A stretch of DNA of 64,000 bases from Taeniopygia guttata (GCF_048771995.1 NC_133025.1:1736001-1800000); one strand, 5' to 3'; positions 1 through 12,600 are shown, counted from the stretch's first letter. Notes: generated by a model not told the origin, from the sequence alone. Numbers and translations are program-made.

Positions 1-1080
1 AGGAAAAAAAAAAAGGGGGGGGAATTTAAAAATCAATGAAAAGAAAGGAGCCTGGAAATTTGGACCAAGGGAAAAATCCAGGAGTGAAAAAAAAATCTCC
101 TGGATCTCATGAAAAATGAAATGTTTTTAGCAGGAATAGCAGGAATTAGTTTTTAGGGATAGCAGGAATTTCTCCTCTCCATCCAGAGAAAGGGATTCTG
201 GAATGCTGAGCTGAGGAAAGCTCCAAAAATGAGACACATTTTGAAAGATAACTAAAATTCCTGGGAAAAAAATTCTCTGGGAAAAATCCCTCTCTGCTGA
301 GGAGGGAGCAGCAGGGAGAGCTGGGGGAGCTGGAAGTTTTGGATGGAATAATTAATCTCAAGAAGGTGACAATTTAAGGTGACAGGAATTCCCAAAAAAA
401 GGTGAAGGAGCTGAGATGGGAACTTTTGGAGATGAGGGATTTGATGGAATAATTAATCCCAAGAAGGTGACAATTCAAGGGGAGGAGACTCAGCCCTTCA
501 AGAGCACCTGGGTTTATTTTGGTAATTTTTAAGTGACCTGAGAGAACACAAAAAGAGGGGATTTAAAGCCCCAGATTTTGGTATGATTTCCTCAAGAGAC
601 TTAATAATTTTTACCTGCAGGCAAAACCCCCAAGATATCAAAAAATTTCTGCCTCTTGTTGCTTCAGTTTCCACATTTTCAAGTCCTTATCTCCAACCAA
701 TATCTGTTCCCAGCCTCCAGGTAATAATTTGAAATCTTGGAATTTCCAGTTTGGAGTCAGAGAGGCCAAAAAATCAAACAGTGAGCAAAAAAAAAAAAAA
801 AAAAAATAAAAGGTTTCACTCACATTCCTGGAGGTGCTGGAAGGCACAAAAAAGCAGCGCTTCGTTCACGGGCTCATTTGGGATTTGTTCATGGCATTTC
901 ACACCTGTGGAATTCCCAGGTGGAAAAAAAGAGATTAGGCTCCGATTCAGATCAAAAATGGATTGAAAATAAATTACCTGTAGGATGGAATTCCCACTCT
1001 TGGGTCCATGTGGTTGGTACTGACCACAGGGGGTTTGAGAGATGATTTTGAGGGGATTCCACAAAACCTTCAACCTGGAA
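1..1080. other. Unannotated intergenic sequence
   Basis: A-rich single-copy-looking DNA with two similar phrases (aataattaatc-caagaaggtgacaatt) near 345 and 450, suggesting a small local duplication of about 105 bp. No gene or RNA recognised. Confidence 0.5.
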
Positions 1081-1084
1081 GTTC

Positions 1085-2060
1085 CACCCATGATGGAATT
1101 GTGGAATTTTTGTGGGTGGGAAGGGATCTTAAAGCCCATCCAGCGTCCAAGGACACCTCCCACTATCCCAAGCCACATCCAGCCTGGCCTTGGACATTCC
1201 AGGGATCCAGGGGCAGCCAAAGCTGCTCTGGCAATCCCAGCCCAGCCAGGAATTCCTTCCCAAAATCCCACCCCAATCTCCCTTTCCCAGGGAATTCCCT
1301 CCATTCCCAGCTCTCCCAGCCTGGCATTGGATCCATCCCCATCCTGACTCTGCTCCAGGAAGGAATTTTGGGATTTGGAGGCTTCACTGGGAATCTCGGG
1401 ACTCCAGGAAGGGTCTCCCTTCCCTTTTCCATCCCCAACTTCCATAAAAATCCCTCAGGATGGATTCTGAGCCTCCTCGATCCCAGAATCCCGGAATGGT
1501 TTGGGTGGGAAGGGACCTCAAATCCCATCCCATTCCAATCCCACCATCCCAGGCTGCTCCAGCCTTTCCTGGGACATTCCATGGATCCAGGGGCAGCCCC
1601 AGCTGCTCTGGCAATCCCAGCCCAGCCAGGAATTCCTCATTCCCAAGATCCCATCCATGGCTGCCCTCTGGCAGTGGGAGCCATTCCCTGTGTCCTGTCC
1701 CTGCAGGCCTTGTCCCCAGTCCCTCTGCAGCTCTCCTGGAGCCCCTTCAGGCCCTGGAATGTGCTGGAAGCTCTCCCTGGATCCTTCCCTTCTCCAGGGG
1801 AACATTCCCAGCTCTCCCAGCCTGGCTCCAGCCCTGCAGCAGCTCCATGGAATCCTCTGGAATCTCTCCAGCAGCTCCAGGTGCTGCTGCTGTTGGATCC
1901 AGACCTGGATGCACATTCCAGCCTTTTCCTTTTTCCTTGTGCTTCCATCCCTGCCCACTTCCACATCCATCCCCAGCTCTCCACTCTTGGAAGTTGCTCC
2001 CTCCTGCATAAAACAAACCAGGTTTTCCCAGAATTTCCTCATCTTCGAGTACAGAATCCT
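1085..2060 (-). mobile_element. Composite CR1 LINE fragment (two 3'-tail modules)
   Basis: Read on the minus strand, a CR1-like body (GGGAATGTTCCCCTGG...) ends in the tail GGTCCCTTCCCACCCAAACC. After GGATTTTTATGGAAGTTGGG comes a second module ending in another tail near 1090. CR1 is the dominant bird LINE and inserts as 5'-truncated copies. The same two-module order occurs at 23210-23940, inverted. Confidence 0.8.
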
Positions 2061-2740
2061 GGAAATTCCTTGTGCCTCTTGAGTGGCCTCAGCGATTCAA
2101 TCTTCTCCTATGTACAGGAAATTTTAAATTTAAATTAAATACAGGAATTGTATCTTTATTTGGATTCTGCAGAGCTGAGGATGCAGGTGGGGGATAAATA
2201 TTCATTTTATTTCCCAGCTGTAAAAAGGAATTATTAATTTTCCGTGGGCAGGGGTTCGTGTTTGTTTCAGATAATAATGTTGGAACATAATTTCCTATTT
2301 TGCAATCACTTCTTGAGCCCTGAGCTTCCAAAATTTCCACCCGTGAGATCCCACAGTGGGCCAGGGAATGCAGACCTTGCATGGAAATAGGAAAAGGAAT
2401 TTTAAAAGCACCAGGGAGAAGTTGAATTTCCTGGACTCAACAAATCATCGATTTCTTGCCTTTCCTCCCTCAGCTTTTCTGCCATTCCCTCTCTCGTTCT
2501 CCCTTCCCAGGATCAAATTCCTAACCCAGAATTCAAATTCCTTCCCAAAACATCTGGATTGTGCTGCCCTCTCCTGCCTCCTGAAGTGTGGAACATCTGG
2601 CTGAGGTTGAAGGCAATTCTGCCTGGATTGTATTTTTAATATTTACACTCCTTTTCCCAGATTTTTTTCAGGGAATTCTGGTTTTACTGGCAGGGAAGAG
2701 TGTCTGGAGTCACACCTTAAGTTGGTCAGGGTCAAACTGG
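2061..2740. other. Non-coding stretch, nothing recognised
   Basis: Single-copy-looking sequence. No supported gene, RNA or repeat. Confidence 0.5.
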
Positions 2741-2744
2741 AGTT

Positions 2745-3645
2745 TTACAGAGGACTTGAAGCTTTTTGAAGAACCTCAGATTCTGATATTTGGAGGTTTT
2801 AAATCTTTTTGGAGAACCTCAGATTCTGATGTTTCGAGGTTTTTAATCCTATTGAAGATCCTCAGATTCTGAGGAAGATTTGAGTCTTTTTGGAGAACCT
2901 CAAGATTCCCATCAGGATCTGAGTCCTCAAATTCTGATTTGAGGTTTTGAGTCTTTTTGAAGAACCTCGGGTTCTGATTTGAGGACTTGAATCTTTTCAG
3001 AGAACCTCAAATTCTGATGGTTTTGAGCATTTGAATCTTTTTGGAGAACCTCAGATTCTGATTTAGTATTTGAGGTTTTGGGAGAACCTGAGAGTGATAT
3101 TTTGAGAATTTGAGTCTTTTTGGAGAACCTCAAATTCTGGTTTGAGGATTCGAGTCCTTTTGGAGAATCACAAATTCTAATGGTTTGAGGATTTGAATCT
3201 TCTTGGGGAACTTTAAATTCTGATTGGAGGATGTAAGTTTTTTGGGAGAACCTCAGATTGTGATATTTTGAGGATTTAAAGTTTTCTGGAGAAACTCAAA
3301 CTCTGGTTTGAGATTTTGAGTTTTTTGGGAGAACCTCAAACTCTGATTTGAGATTTTGAGTTTTTTGGGAGAACCTCAAACTCTGGTTTGAGATTTTGAG
3401 CTTTCTGGGAGAACCTCAAATTCTGATGGTTTGAGGATCTGAGCCTTTTTTGCAGAACATCAAATTTTGATGGATTAAGAACTTCAGTCTTTTTGGAGAA
3501 CCTCAATTTCTCATGGTTTGAGATTTTGAGTCTTTTTGGAGAATCTTACAAATTCTGATTTGAGATTTTGAATCTTTTTGGAGAAGCTCAGATTCTGATG
3601 AAGATTTGAGTCTTGCCTGGGACCCCAAACCTGGACAGTTGTGAA
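2745..3645. repeat. Degenerate minisatellite, ~55-60 bp units
   Basis: About fifteen diverged units built on 'ttttggagaacctcaaattc' followed by 'tgatttgaggatttgagtc'. Divergence between units indicates an old array. Confidence 0.85.
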
Positions 3646-3839
3646 GATTTCAGTTTTGCTGGGAGATCTCAAATCCCGAATTTCCTCCTCCCCAGCTGCT
3701 CCAGGCTCCCATTGGTGCTGGATTTAGGGAAAACTTGGATCTGATGGTGATCTTAGAGGGCATTTCCAACCTAAAAAATTCCACGACACCATTAATTTTC
3801 CAGCCACCAGCAAAGCACAAAATGAGACACAAACCCAAC

Positions 3840-3866
3840 AGCCTTTGAAGAGGAAACAGATTTATT
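3840..3866 (-). terminator. Candidate poly(A) signal and cleavage region of SLC35B4
   Basis: AATAAA (minus strand, 3866-3861) sits inside GTGAAATAAATCTG. About 20 nt further on comes a GT-rich element. Assignment to SLC35B4 is by position only. Confidence 0.5.
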
Positions 3867-4384
3867 TCACTTTTAAAAAACCAACCCAAACCCCACCCTA
3901 AACCCAACCAGCCACCCCAAAAGCGGTCGGGCTCCTCCTTTCCAGCCTCTGCTAAAAAATAGGTGCTCTGATCTCTACATAAAAATTAAAACCCAACTAA
4001 TCAGCCTGGAGGGGGAGCCTGGGTTTAATTAATTTTGGCTAACAAGGCCCTTCTGCCTGGACCTTTCCTGAATTGCTGCCACTCCTGCGACTCCATAAAT
4101 ATTCCAAATGCACTGATCACGCCGAGAAGTTAAAAAAAAATTTAACTTTTTTTTAAAGTTAATTTACAAAAGCAACAAACAGCAACAAACAACCCAGGGT
4201 TGATGTGCTGGGAGTGAAAAGCACATGGTTAAAAAAAAAAAAAAACAAAAAAAAAAGGAGTGCCCAAATCCGCCAAATATTCCCACGGGAATTGGGGACA
4301 ACGTGCAAGGTCCTGGAGAGGAAGAGTGACCCAGAGGATGCACAGAATGTTACACCTGGGAGCAGCTCCGTGCCAGCTCTGCTC

Positions 4385-5097
4385 TGTCCTGGATCCTACA
4401 ATCCCTGGATAAAACAGTCCCTGGATCCTACAATCCCTGGATCCCAATCCCTGGATCCAATGATCCCTGGATCAAACAATCCCTGGATCCTACAATCCCT
4501 GGATCCCAATCCCTGCATAAAACGATCCCTGGATCCAACAATCCCTGGATCCTACAATCCCTGGATCCCACAATCCCTGGATCCCAAAATCCCTGGATCC
4601 TACAATCCCTGGATCCAACAATCCCTGGATCCAACAATCCCTGGATCCTACAATCCCTGGATCCAACAATCCCTTGATCCAACAATCCCTGGATAAAACA
4701 ATCCCTGGATCCTACAATCCCTGGATCCTACAATCCCTGGATCCCAATCCCTGCATAAAACGGTCCCTGGATCCTACAATCCCTGGATCCAACGATCCCT
4801 TGATCCTACAATCCCTGGATCCAACAATCCCTGGATCCTACAATCCCTGGATCCTACAATCCCTGGATCCCACAATCCCTGGATCCCACAATCCCTGGAT
4901 AAAACAATCCCTGCATCCTACAATCCCTGGATCCAACAATCCCTGGATCCTACAATCCCTGGATCCAACAATCCCTGGATCCCACAATCCCTGGATCCCA
5001 CAATCCCTGGATCCTACAATCCCTGGATTCTACAATCCCTGGGTCCAACAATTCCTGGATAAAACAATCCCTGGATCCTACAATCCCTGGATAAAAC
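4385..5097. repeat. 16-bp minisatellite in the predicted SLC35B4 3' UTR
   Basis: Roughly 44 units of 'acaatccctggatcct' with variants (ggatccaaca, ggataaaaca, ggatcccaca). Three units make a 48-nt period, so long reading frames appear on both strands; these are repeat artefacts. GGATCC recurs in most units. Confidence 0.95.
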
Positions 5098-6445
5098 ACC
5101 CACCAGCCTTGAGTCACAGCTCCAGAGTTTCCCCACCGTGTTTGATCTCTGAAGAACCTCACCACTTACTCCCAGTTCCCAAAATCCTTCATCCCGAATT
5201 TCTGTTGGCTTCCCCACCTCCCCAATCCCAGCTGAAGCTCCGTGTGAAGAGCCTGGGGATGAAAATCATGGATAAAGGTTTTGCCTCTCTCTGAGTCCTT
5301 CCAGGAGCCACCACAAACAGCTGGAACAACGCCTGACCTACACCAGCCTCCCTGGAAAAATCCCATGGCACTTGAAATTCAGCTGTTTCAGGCTCAGGAA
5401 AAAACAGAAACTGGGGAAAAAAAATCCTTCAGGATATCAGGATGGAGCTGCAGGTCCTGGCAGCACCTCGCTGGCTCTGCGTGGGATGGAATTCCCTTTT
5501 CCCACATCGGGATTTGGGGTTGGGGCTAAACCAGTGCTCCCAGCACATCATGGAGCTTTTCCCTTTTCCCACTCTGCCTCCCAGCACGGATGAAGCCATG
5601 GAAAGCTGGGAAGGGGATTATCCCAGAGAGCTGATAGAAATCAGCAGTAAAAATAGAGGGAGGAAGTTTTGGAAAGGTGACCTTGGCTCAGGGAATGCCT
5701 GGGAGGAAAGTGCTGTCATTCATGACTTTGGGGTTTTTTTCATTGTTTTTCCTTTGCTATTAAACCCCCTCCATCCCTCCTGGATGCCTCAACTGTTCCA
5801 GCTGAGCACCACGGGAACAAGGTGCTGCTCCAGGAAAACTGCAGGGAAGCTCCAGGAAAAGCAGCCAGGGGTGACACTGAGGGACAGGCTGGCACAAAAG
5901 CCACGAGGAAGCTGATCCCAAGGGATGGGAGAACTGGGAGAGGAAAGCCAGCCCTCTCAGGATCTACTGGGCAGACTGGGAGATTCAGCTGGGGGTGTAT
6001 CCCACATCCTCCCAGCACAGGGATCAGGGATTCCCACTGGAATGGGGCTCAGCCATCAGCTCCAGATACCGGGACAATGAAAGGATGGCACCAAACTGGC
6101 TCAGGGTCCAGCTGATCCAAGGCAACAGCATGGAAGATGGGCTCCCAGTAAAGCCCTGGATCAGCTGCTCCTTAAAAAGGGCTATTCCAATGGAAAAAAA
6201 AAAAAAAAAAAAGGAGGAAAAATTGGAAGCAAAAGGGGTCACATAAAAAAATGCCGACTCGCAAAAAGTACCTGGATTGTTTCTCCATAATCCTTCCCCC
6301 AAGTTCCCAGCGGAGGATCCTCATTTTCCCAGGAGCTTGGCACAGCCAACACCTCCCCTGTTATAAAACCCCCCCCCTGGGAGGGGGAGCTCCCTGCTGC
6401 TCTGCTCTGGAAAAACACCAAAATCCCTGCGGGAAATCCCTGGAT
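5098..6445. other. Single-copy part of predicted SLC35B4 3' UTR
   Basis: No repeat array and no second gene recognised. A run of about 19 A lies near 6194. Confidence 0.4.
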
Positions 6446-6689
6446 TCACTCCTCCTTGGGCCGGCGGCGGCGCGCCAGGAGGGGCCCGAGGCTGTTCCAC
6501 ACCTCGGTGTACATCAGGGTGCCCACGAAGACGAAGGTGGTGCCCAGCCAGTGCCAGCCCGTGAAGGGGTTCTGGAAGTAGAGGATGGAGAAGATGAGGC
6601 TGACGAATTTGCGGAGTGTCACCACCAGGGTGACCGTGAGGGACGTGCACTCCGTGGTCAGGATGAAGACGCCGCGGATGCAGACGTAC
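6446..6689 (-). CDS. SLC35B4: SLC35B4 coding exon 10 with stop
   Basis: Acceptor CTCCCAG|GTACG. Encodes YVCIRGVFILTTECTSLTVT and on to the stop TGA at 6448-6446. The branch-point-like CCTTAGC lies about 14 nt before the acceptor AG, a spacing typical of U12 introns. The 3' end of the exon is very GC-rich and codes the RRRR-containing tail. Confidence 0.95.
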
Positions 6690-9600
6690 CTGGGAGCTGG
6701 AGCTAAGGGATGGACACAGGGAATTCCCTTTGGGAATGGGCAGCCTGCTGTGGGTGAGGGGAAATTCCCTCCTGGGAACAGGACACCACAAACTCAGGGA
6801 CATCCCAAATCTCCCGGTTTCCCCACTGTGTTGGCAATCCCTGCCACAGAGCCAAGGGAAACTCCAAACTCCTCCACTTCCATGGAGCAGCAGTCCCAAA
6901 ATCCCAGAAAAAAGAGGTTGGAAAAGACCTTTGAGATCATCGAGTCCAACCTAAAAAACAGAACTTCCCATTCCCTGTATTTCTGGAGTTACACCACCAG
7001 CAGCTCCCGAGGGCAGGGAAGCCTCCAAGGATTTACCTTCTCCTGGGAGCAGGAGGTAAGGGACAGCAGGGATGGACACTGGGGATTCCCTCTGGGAATG
7101 GGCAGCCTGCTGTGGGTGGGGGGAATTCCCTCCTGCCTGGGATCAGCTGGGAACGGGACACCACAAACTCAGGGACATCCCAAATCTCCTGGTTTCCCCA
7201 CTGTGTTGGCAATCCCTGCCACAGAGACAAAGGAAACTCCAAACTCCTCCACTTCCATGCAGCAGAAGTCCCAAAATCCCAGAACAAACCAGGCTGGAGA
7301 AGACCTTTGAGATCATTGAGTCCAACCTAAAAAACAGAAGTTCCCTTTCCTGGTATTTCTGGAGTTACACCACCAGCAGCTCCCGAGGGCAGGGAAGCCT
7401 CCAAGGATTTACCTTCTCCTGGGAGCAGGAGGTAAAGGACAGCAGGGATGGACACAGGGAATTCCCTTTGGGAATGGGCAGCCTGCTGTGGGTGGGGGAA
7501 ATTCCCTCCTGGGATCAGCTGGGTTGGAACAGGACACCACAAACTCAGGAACATCCCAAATCTCAGACTCCCCTACTGGAGCAGCCAGGACTGAGCTGGA
7601 CAATGGAAACTCCAAATTCCTCCATTTCCATGGAGCAGCAGTCCCAAAATCCCAGAACCAGGCTGGAGAAGACCTTTGAGATCACAGAGTCCAAGCTAAA
7701 AAACAGAACTTCCCATTCCCTGTATTTCTGGAGTTAACTTCCCATTCCCTGTATTTCTGGAGTTACACCACCAGCAGCTCCCAAGGGCAGGGAAGCCTCC
7801 AAGGATTTACCTTCTCCTGGGAGCAGGAGGTAAGGGACAGCAGGGATGGACACTGAGGATTCCCTCTGGGAATGGGCAGCCTGCTGTGGGTGAGGGAAAT
7901 TCCCTCCTGGGATCAGCTGGGAACAGGACACTACAAACTCAGGGACATCCCAAATCTCAGACTCCCCTACTGGAGCAGCCAGGACTGAGTTGGACAACGG
8001 AAACTCCAAACTCCTCCATTTCCATGGAGCAGCAGTCCCAAAATCCCAGAAAAAACAGGTTGGAAAAGACCTTTGAGATCATCGAGTCCAACCTAAAAAA
8101 CGGAACTTCCCATTCCCTGTATTTCTGGAGTTACACCACCAGCAGCTCCTGAGGGCAGGGAAGCCTCCAAGGATTTACCTTCTCCTGGGAGCAGGAGGTA
8201 AGGGACAGCAGGGATGGACACTGGGGATTCCCTCCGGGATTGGGCAGCCTGCTGTGGGTGGGGGAAATTCCCTCCTGGGATCAGCTGGGTTGGAACAGGA
8301 CACCACAAACTCAGGAACATCCCAAATCTCAGACTCCCCTACTGGAGCAGCCAGGACTGAGCTGGACAATGGAAACTCCAAATTCCTCCATTTCCATGGA
8401 GCAGCAGTCCCAAAATCCCAGAACCAGGCTGGAGAAGACCTTTGAGATCACAGAGTCCAAGCTAAAAAACAGAACTTCCCATTCCCTGTATTTCTGGAGT
8501 TAACTTCCCATTCCCTGTATTTCTGGAGTTACACCACCAGCAGCTCCCAAGGGCAGGGAAGCCTCCAAGGATTTACCTTCTCCTGGGAGCAGGAGGTAAG
8601 GGACAGCAGGGATGGACACTGAGGATTCCCTCTGGGAATGGGCAGCCTGCTGTGGGTGAGGGAAATTCCCTCCTGGGATCAGCTGGGAACAGGACACTAC
8701 AAACTCAGGGACATCCCAAATCTCAGACTCCCCTACTGGAGCAGCCAGGACTGAGTTGGACAACGGAAACTCCAAACTCCTCCATTTCCATGGAGCAGCA
8801 GTCCCAAAATCCCAGAAAAAACAGGTTGGAAAAGACCTTTGAGATCATCGAGTCCAACCTAAAAAACAGAACTTCCCATTCCCTGTATTTCTGGAGTTAC
8901 ACCACCAGCAGCTCCTGAGGGCAGGGAAGCCTCCAAGGATTTACCTTCTCCTGGGAGCAGGAGGTAAGGGACAGCAGGGATGGACACTGGGGATTCCCTC
9001 CGGGATTGGGCAGCCTGCTGTGGGTGAGGGGAAATTCCCTCCTGGGATCAACTGGTTTGGAACAGGACACCACAAACTCACTACAAACATCCCAAATCTC
9101 AGACTCCCCTACTGGAGCAGCCAGGACTGAGTTGGACAACAGAAACTCCAAACTCCTCCATTTCCATGGAGCAGCAGTCCCAAAATCCCAGAACAATCCA
9201 GGCTGGAAAAGACCTTTGAGATCATCGAGTCCAACCTAAAAAACAGAACTTCCCATTCCCTGTATTTCTGGAGTTACACCACCAGCAGCTCCTGAGGGCA
9301 GGGAAGCCTCCAAGGATTTACCTTCTCCTGGGAGCAGGAGGTAAGGGACAGCAGGGATGGACACTGGGGATTCCCTCTGGGAATGGGCAGCCTGCTGTGG
9401 GTGAGGGAAATTCCCTCCTGCCTGGGATCAGCTGGGAACAGGACACTACAAACTCAGGGAAACCCCAAATCTCAGACTCCCCTACTGGAGCAGCCAGGAC
9501 TGAGTTGGACAATGGAAACTCCAAACTCCTCCATTTCCATGGAGCAAAAGTCCCAAAATCCCAGAAAAAACAGGTTGGGAAAGACCTTTGAGATCACAGA

Positions 9601-12600
9601 GTCCAAGCTAAAAAACAGAACTTCCCATTCCCTGTATTTCTGGAGTTACACCACCAGCAGCTCCCGAGGGCAGGGAAGCCTCCAAGGATTTACCTTCTCC
9701 TGGGAGCAGGAGGTAAGGGACAGCAGGGATGGACACTGGGGATTCCCTCTGGGAATGGGCAGCCTGCAGGAAATTCCCTCCTGCTTGGATCAGCTGGGTT
9801 GGAACAGGACACTACAAACTCAGGAACATCCCAAATCTCAGACTCCCCTACTGGAGCAGCCAGGACTGAGTTGGACAACAGAAACTCCAAACTCCTCCAT
9901 TTCCATGGAGCAGCAGTCCCAAAATCCCAGAACAATCCAGGCTGGAAAAGACCTTTGAGATCATCGAGTCCAACCTAAAAAACAGAACTTCCCATTCCCT
10001 GTATTTCTGGAGTTACACCACCAGCAGCTCCTGAGGGCAGGGAAGCCTCCAAGGATTTACCTTCTCCTGGGAGCAGGAGGTAAGGGACAGCAGGGATGGA
10101 CACTGGGGATTCCCTCTGGGAATGGGCAGCCTGCTGTGGGTGAGGGAAATTCCCTCCTGCCTGGGATCAGCTGGGAACAGGACACTACAAACTCAGGGAA
10201 ACCCCAAATCTCAGACTCCCCTACTGGAGCAGCCAGGACTGAGTTGGACAATGGAAACTCCAAACTCCTCCATTTCCATGGAGCAGAAGTCCCAAAATCC
10301 CAGAACAAACCAGGCTGGAGAAGATCTTTGAGATCACAGAGTCCAAGCTAAAAAACAGAACTTCCCATTCCCGGTATTTTTGGAGTTACACCACCAGCAG
10401 CTCCTGAGGGCAGGGAAGCCTCCGAGGATTTACCTTCTCCTGGGAGCAGGAGGTAAGGGACAGCAGGGATGGACACTGGGGATTCCCTCTGGGAATGGGC
10501 AGCCTGCTGTGGGTGGGGAAAATTCCCTCCTGGGATCAGCTGGGGTGGAACAGGACACTACAAACTCACTACAAACATCCCAAATCTCAGACTCCCCTAC
10601 TGGAGCAGCCAGGACTGAGCTGGACAATGGAAACTCCAAACTCCTCCATTTCCATGGAGCAGCAGTCCCAAAATCCCGGAAAAAAGAGGTTGGAAAAGAC
10701 CTTTGAGATCATGGAGTCCAACCTAAAAAACAGAACTTCCCATTCCCTGTATTTCTGGAGTTACACCACCAGCAGCTCCTGAGGGCAGGGAAGCCTCTGA
10801 GGCTTTAGGAAGCCTCCAAGGCTTTAGGAAGCCTCCAAGGATTTAGGAAGCCTCCAAGGATTTAGGAAGCCTCCAGGGATTTAGGAAGCCTCCAGGGATT
10901 TAGGAAGCCTCCAGGGATTTAGGAAGCCTCCAAGGCTTTAGGAAGGCAGCCCCAATCCCGCTGTGCCACCCCACAAAGGGTGGGATCAGGATAAAGGATA
11001 CTGGGTGATGACGTTCATGAGGAGGTAGAACCACATGATTGGCAGGGTGAGGCCGATCACCGGCACCTGGAACAGCTCTGCAGGGAAAAATGGAAAATAA
11101 GGAGAAATATTAGGAGAAAAGCTCTGTTTTGCTCTCCTGGGTCAGAGCTCTCGTGCTGGAGGAATCCACTCTGCTCACACAGCAAATCCTGGGGAACACC
11201 AGCAAAGAACATCCCAGCAGGCCCATGCTTACATCCCTTATTGAGGATTAAGTCCTGGTATTCCCATTTTTGAGCCACCACGTTCCTTTTCCCAGGGATC
11301 ACTCTTGGATGTGGCTGGTGTGTGGGAATTAGTCAGAAACTTGGGCTTTAATCATGGAATTATGGAATGGTCCCTTAAATTCCATATTCCCATCCACGGC
11401 GGGGACACCTCCCACTGTCCCAGGCTGCTCCAGCCCCAATGTCCAACCTGCCCTTGGACATTCCAGGGATCCAGGGGCTGCCCCAGCTGCTCTGGCAATT
11501 CCAGCCCAGCCAGGAATTCCTTCCTGCAAATTCCTCAAAATTCAGAAGGCTTGGAACACCCCAAGCTGCCAGCATGCACCACTGCAGGAAGGGAACTTCC
11601 CAGAGGATTTTCCAGAGGCTGGGAAGGCCCAGGAGCACGGAGCCCTCAGCACAGCACTCACCAGACTGGTTGAAGAGCACGGCGTGCTGGTAAATGTTGG
11701 GAGCCAGGAGCAGGAATCCAGGGAGTGGCAACGCATGCTGGGGGGAGAAACAAATCCATGGTGGGATCAGGGGATGGAATCCACCCCAATTCCCTGCTGG
11801 AAAGCAGCTGGATCTCAGCAGGCTCCTCACTGCTCCATCCTGGCAGTGTGGGATCCTTTTTGTGCCCAATCCAGGAGTGGAAGGGACCTTGGAGCAGGGA
11901 GAGCCCCAGGGACTCACGTTGTAGAACAGGGCCTCCTTGGAGTGCTTCCCAAATTTCTTGTACAGCATCTCCTGGAAAATCCCCATCCTGGCAGACATCA
12001 GCAGGGCAAAGGTGAGGGCAGCAATACCTGGAAGGGAAGCACAGCCCTGCAGCTTCAACTCACCAAATTTGGCTTTCAGGGAAAAAAAACCAAAAACCAA
12101 ACAAACTGCCCAGACTTGGTAAGAAAACTGATAACAATTCTAGGGTTTGATTACAGGTATCCAAGAGATCCCTTAAAAATACCAGGGATGCACTTTGTGC
12201 CACTACTGATAATAATCAATCCCAGATTTCCCAAAGAGCCACCAACAGAGCCAGGGCAGAGGTAGAAAACCACACTTTAAAGCCTCCTCCATCAACTGCT
12301 GTGCTGAAGGAACACCGGGAGCAGCCCCAGCCCCTCGTCCTCTCTGCTCCAGGCAGGGCTGCTTTCACCTAGAGAATTCCAAGAATCCTGCCAGTATCCC
12401 AGAAATGTGAGCCTCACATACCCAGCAGCCACCAGAGGAAAGCCTGGGGTCCATCCTCTTCATTTGAGCTGGAGTCAGATGCCTGAAGGGAGACACAAAG
12501 TCACCAAGAGCCACCAGGCCCCTGCAGTAGCCACAGGCTTCCCGCTCTGCTCCAGGGAATGCAGAGATTCCAGCAAAAAAAAAAGGCAGAATCTGATCAA

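Larger units (their letters stand above)
3845..6445 (-). other. SLC35B4: Predicted SLC35B4 3' UTR (about 2.6 kb)
   Basis: Downstream of the stop, the first canonical AATAAA on the minus strand that I found is at 3866-3861. It is followed by a likely cleavage region near 3845 and a GT-rich stretch (GGCTGTTGGGTTTGTG) resembling a downstream element. The UTR would contain the 16-bp minisatellite at 4385-5097. A nearer non-canonical poly(A) site cannot be excluded without RNA data. Confidence 0.5.
6690..11001 (-). other. SLC35B4: U12-type (minor spliceosome) intron of SLC35B4
   Basis: The donor on the minus strand is GTATCCTTTA (11001-10992), a close match to the U12 donor consensus RTATCCTTT. 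The 3' end has CCCTTAGC about 14 nt before the AG, close to the U12 branch consensus CCTTRAC. No polypyrimidine tract typical of U2 introns is needed to explain the acceptor. Nearly the whole 4.3-kb intron is filled by a tandem array listed separately. Confidence 0.8.

Noticed and set aside
1008-2138. 376-residue plus-strand open frame
   Set aside because: It lies in a CR1 fragment read on the wrong strand. Proline/serine-rich translation without any domain.
4385-5294. Repetitive 'NPWILQSLDP' protein
   Set aside because: Translation of the 16-bp minisatellite in the predicted SLC35B4 3' UTR.
6251-6706. Plus-strand 151-residue frame
   Set aside because: Antisense of SLC35B4 exon 10; acidic composition comes from the GC-rich exon.
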